Assembly: GCA_025453925.1 (NCBI GenBank)
Contig: JALOPK010000012.1
Location: forward strand, 1 to 23,735
Source of the DNA: Candidatus Eiseniibacteriota bacterium
GTDB lineage: Bacteria > JAFGKV01
DNA: 23,735 nt
Direction: 5' to 3'
The notes under the pieces were generated by a model that was not told the origin of the DNA, did no database searches, and was given only the letters and a program-made list of their open reading frames with translations. The translations under genes and the position numbers were made by a program. Below are positions 23,099-23,735 of the stretch, one piece after another (within the stretch, counting starts at the first letter, position 1; every line of letters begins with the position of its first letter).

Positions 23099-23536
23099 GG
23101 GGTGACGAGGAGGGGGTGGGCCGCGGCGGGTTCGAAATCCCACCCGACCTCCCTTTGCGACAGGGAGGGGCACAGGGCTTCTGCACGCCGAAGCGGCCTT
23201 GGTCGGGCCTGAAGGCCCTCTTACAAGGGCCGCAGCACCGTGCGTGGCCGGCGAGGGAGGCGGAGTGTAGAAGGAACTGGAGCGACTCCCCTCGGTCAAG
23301 CGGGGCATCTACTATTCCGCGGACGCGTCCGGGTATCCGCCTCCGTGTCGCGCGGGCGCACGTCCGCATCTCCACCTGGCCTATCCGGGGCTCGTTGGCC
23401 TCGGGAGGACAAGCAAACAGGCCATTCCCCCGCCGCTTGTTCCCTTGCGAGCAGCCAAAGGACGGGGACCGGGGGCAGCTGAGCATCGCAGTTCCTGGTC
23501 GCTGTCACCGTCACCGTCGGTGACTGGGCCGGACCG
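23099..23536. other. 438-bp hairpin-dense stretch without a convincing gene
   Basis: The first ~135 bp carry consecutive inverted repeats: GGGTGGG/CCCACCC (23114-23145), CCTCCCT/AGGGAGG (23148-23168), and the competing pair GGGCC/GGCCC (23206-23218) versus GGCCCT/AGGGCC (23214-23231). The rest (23240-23536) has a long stop-free plus frame from about 23270, but it is Arg/Ser/Pro-rich, lacks a good start and looks non-coding. The segment could be a REP-like intergenic repeat. Confidence 0.5.
23103..23231. repeat. Cluster of inverted repeats, REP-like candidate
   Basis: Four short palindromic units within ~130 bp just after the broken HEPN gene, with perfect arms of 5-7 bp and loops of 4-18 nt. 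'GGGTTCGAAATCCCACC' between the first arms resembles a tRNA T-arm, but no tRNA body is present. Confidence 0.4.
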
Positions 23537-23735
23537 CTACTCCCTGCCCGTCGCACGACCCAGGATCCGATATACCCGCACCTCCCCGACGTCCCGCACT
23601 ACTTCATGGCAGTACAGACTCTCGATCTGTGCCTTGACTGGGGGCTGTGAGGCCACGGCGAGAACGGAATCGGAGAGACGATCCGGTGGGGCGAAGCTCA
23701 CGGCGCAGCCTTTTGCCTTCAGTACGCCGGCGTAG
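23537..23735 (-). CDS. C-terminal part of an unrecognised protein, running off the right edge
   Basis: The complementary strand is open from the edge to a TAG at 23537-23539, giving 65 residues in frame with 23734. The sequence reads like an ordinary folded protein: 'YAGVLKAKGCAVSFAPPDRL', 'SDSVLAVASQPPVKAQIESL', 'YCHEVVRDVGEVRVYRILGR'. It has balanced charge, hydrophobic strands and mostly G/C third codon positions, whereas the opposing plus frame is Arg/Ser/Thr-rich. No family is recognised from this fragment. The start lies beyond the window. Confidence 0.5.
   Translation of the reverse strand, partial: YAGVLKAKGCAVSFAPPDRLSDSVLAVASQPPVKAQIESLYCHEVVRDVGEVRVYRILGRATGRE

Noticed and set aside
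23114-23145. tRNA-like T-arm sequence GGGTTCGAAATCCC
   Set aside because: No acceptor, D- or anticodon arm around it; explained as part of a hairpin.
22686-23486. Minus-strand open frame of 266 codons across the HEPN pseudogene
   Set aside because: The plus strand carries recognisable HEPN residues; the minus product is Arg/Cys/Pro-rich without a family pattern.
23445-23735. Plus-strand frame at the right edge (96 codons)
   Set aside because: Arg/Ser/Thr-rich with only a TTG start; the opposite strand gives a more protein-like C-terminus.
1-23735. CRISPR array, insertion sequence, integrase or prophage genes
   Set aside because: No regularly spaced repeats and no transposase, recombinase or phage protein were seen in any frame.

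Overview
This is a high-GC bacterial chromosomal window with about 20 real genes. It looks Gram-negative: there are several lipoprotein signals (FN3 protein Cys25, NTF2-like protein Cys16, DUF3558-like protein Cys28), a probable outer-membrane beta-barrel ending in Trp, and secreted thioredoxin-fold proteins. The mix of long fibronectin-III lipoproteins, a beta-helix protein with a SPAIDAGDP...GGRRNAGAYGN tail, and NTF2-like lipoproteins is what I associate with poorly cultured lineages around the FCB group, Gemmatimonadota or Eisenbacteria/Krumholzibacteriota. That placement is inference only.

Layout. (1) 1-3129, plus strand: the end of a pyrimidine-nucleoside phosphorylase, a RodZ-like HTH membrane protein and uvrB, packed with overlap or zero spacing. 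A strong hairpin follows. (2) 3274-8282, minus strand: a two-gene unit, a CsgG/FlgO-like envelope protein followed 32 bp later by a lipoprotein with about twelve FN3 modules. (3) 8283-9073: a gene-poor stretch. (4) 9074-14448, plus strand: a tightly coupled run of small membrane protein, miaA, beta-barrel, NTF2-like lipoprotein, GT2 and GT2, in which four of the five junctions overlap by 4 or 11 bp. (5) 14506-15386: an IscU-like scaffold protein, then a promoter, a 71-aa membrane protein, tRNA-Val(UAC), tRNA-Asp(GUC) and a classical terminator. (6) 15543-18953: a secreted beta-helix protein, a DUF6544-like protein and a DUF3558-like lipoprotein. (7) 18986-19495, minus strand: an isochorismatase-like hydrolase. 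(8) 20109-22268: two consecutive TlpA-like secreted thioredoxins, the first with a large helical N-terminal region; a perfect 26-bp AT-rich palindrome lies upstream. (9) 22409-23098: an MNT/HEPN pair in which the HEPN gene is broken by a stop codon and a frameshift. (10) 23099-23536: a hairpin-dense non-coding stretch, followed by the C-terminus of a minus-strand gene leaving the window.

Most of the content is housekeeping (DNA repair, tRNA modification, tRNAs, Fe-S assembly) mixed with envelope proteins. I did not find a complete, clearly novel multi-gene system. The best leads are the coupled miaA-envelope-glycosyltransferase operon, the CsgG/FlgO-like plus 12xFN3 pair, the AT-rich operator-like palindrome at 19939-19964, and the decayed MNT/HEPN module.
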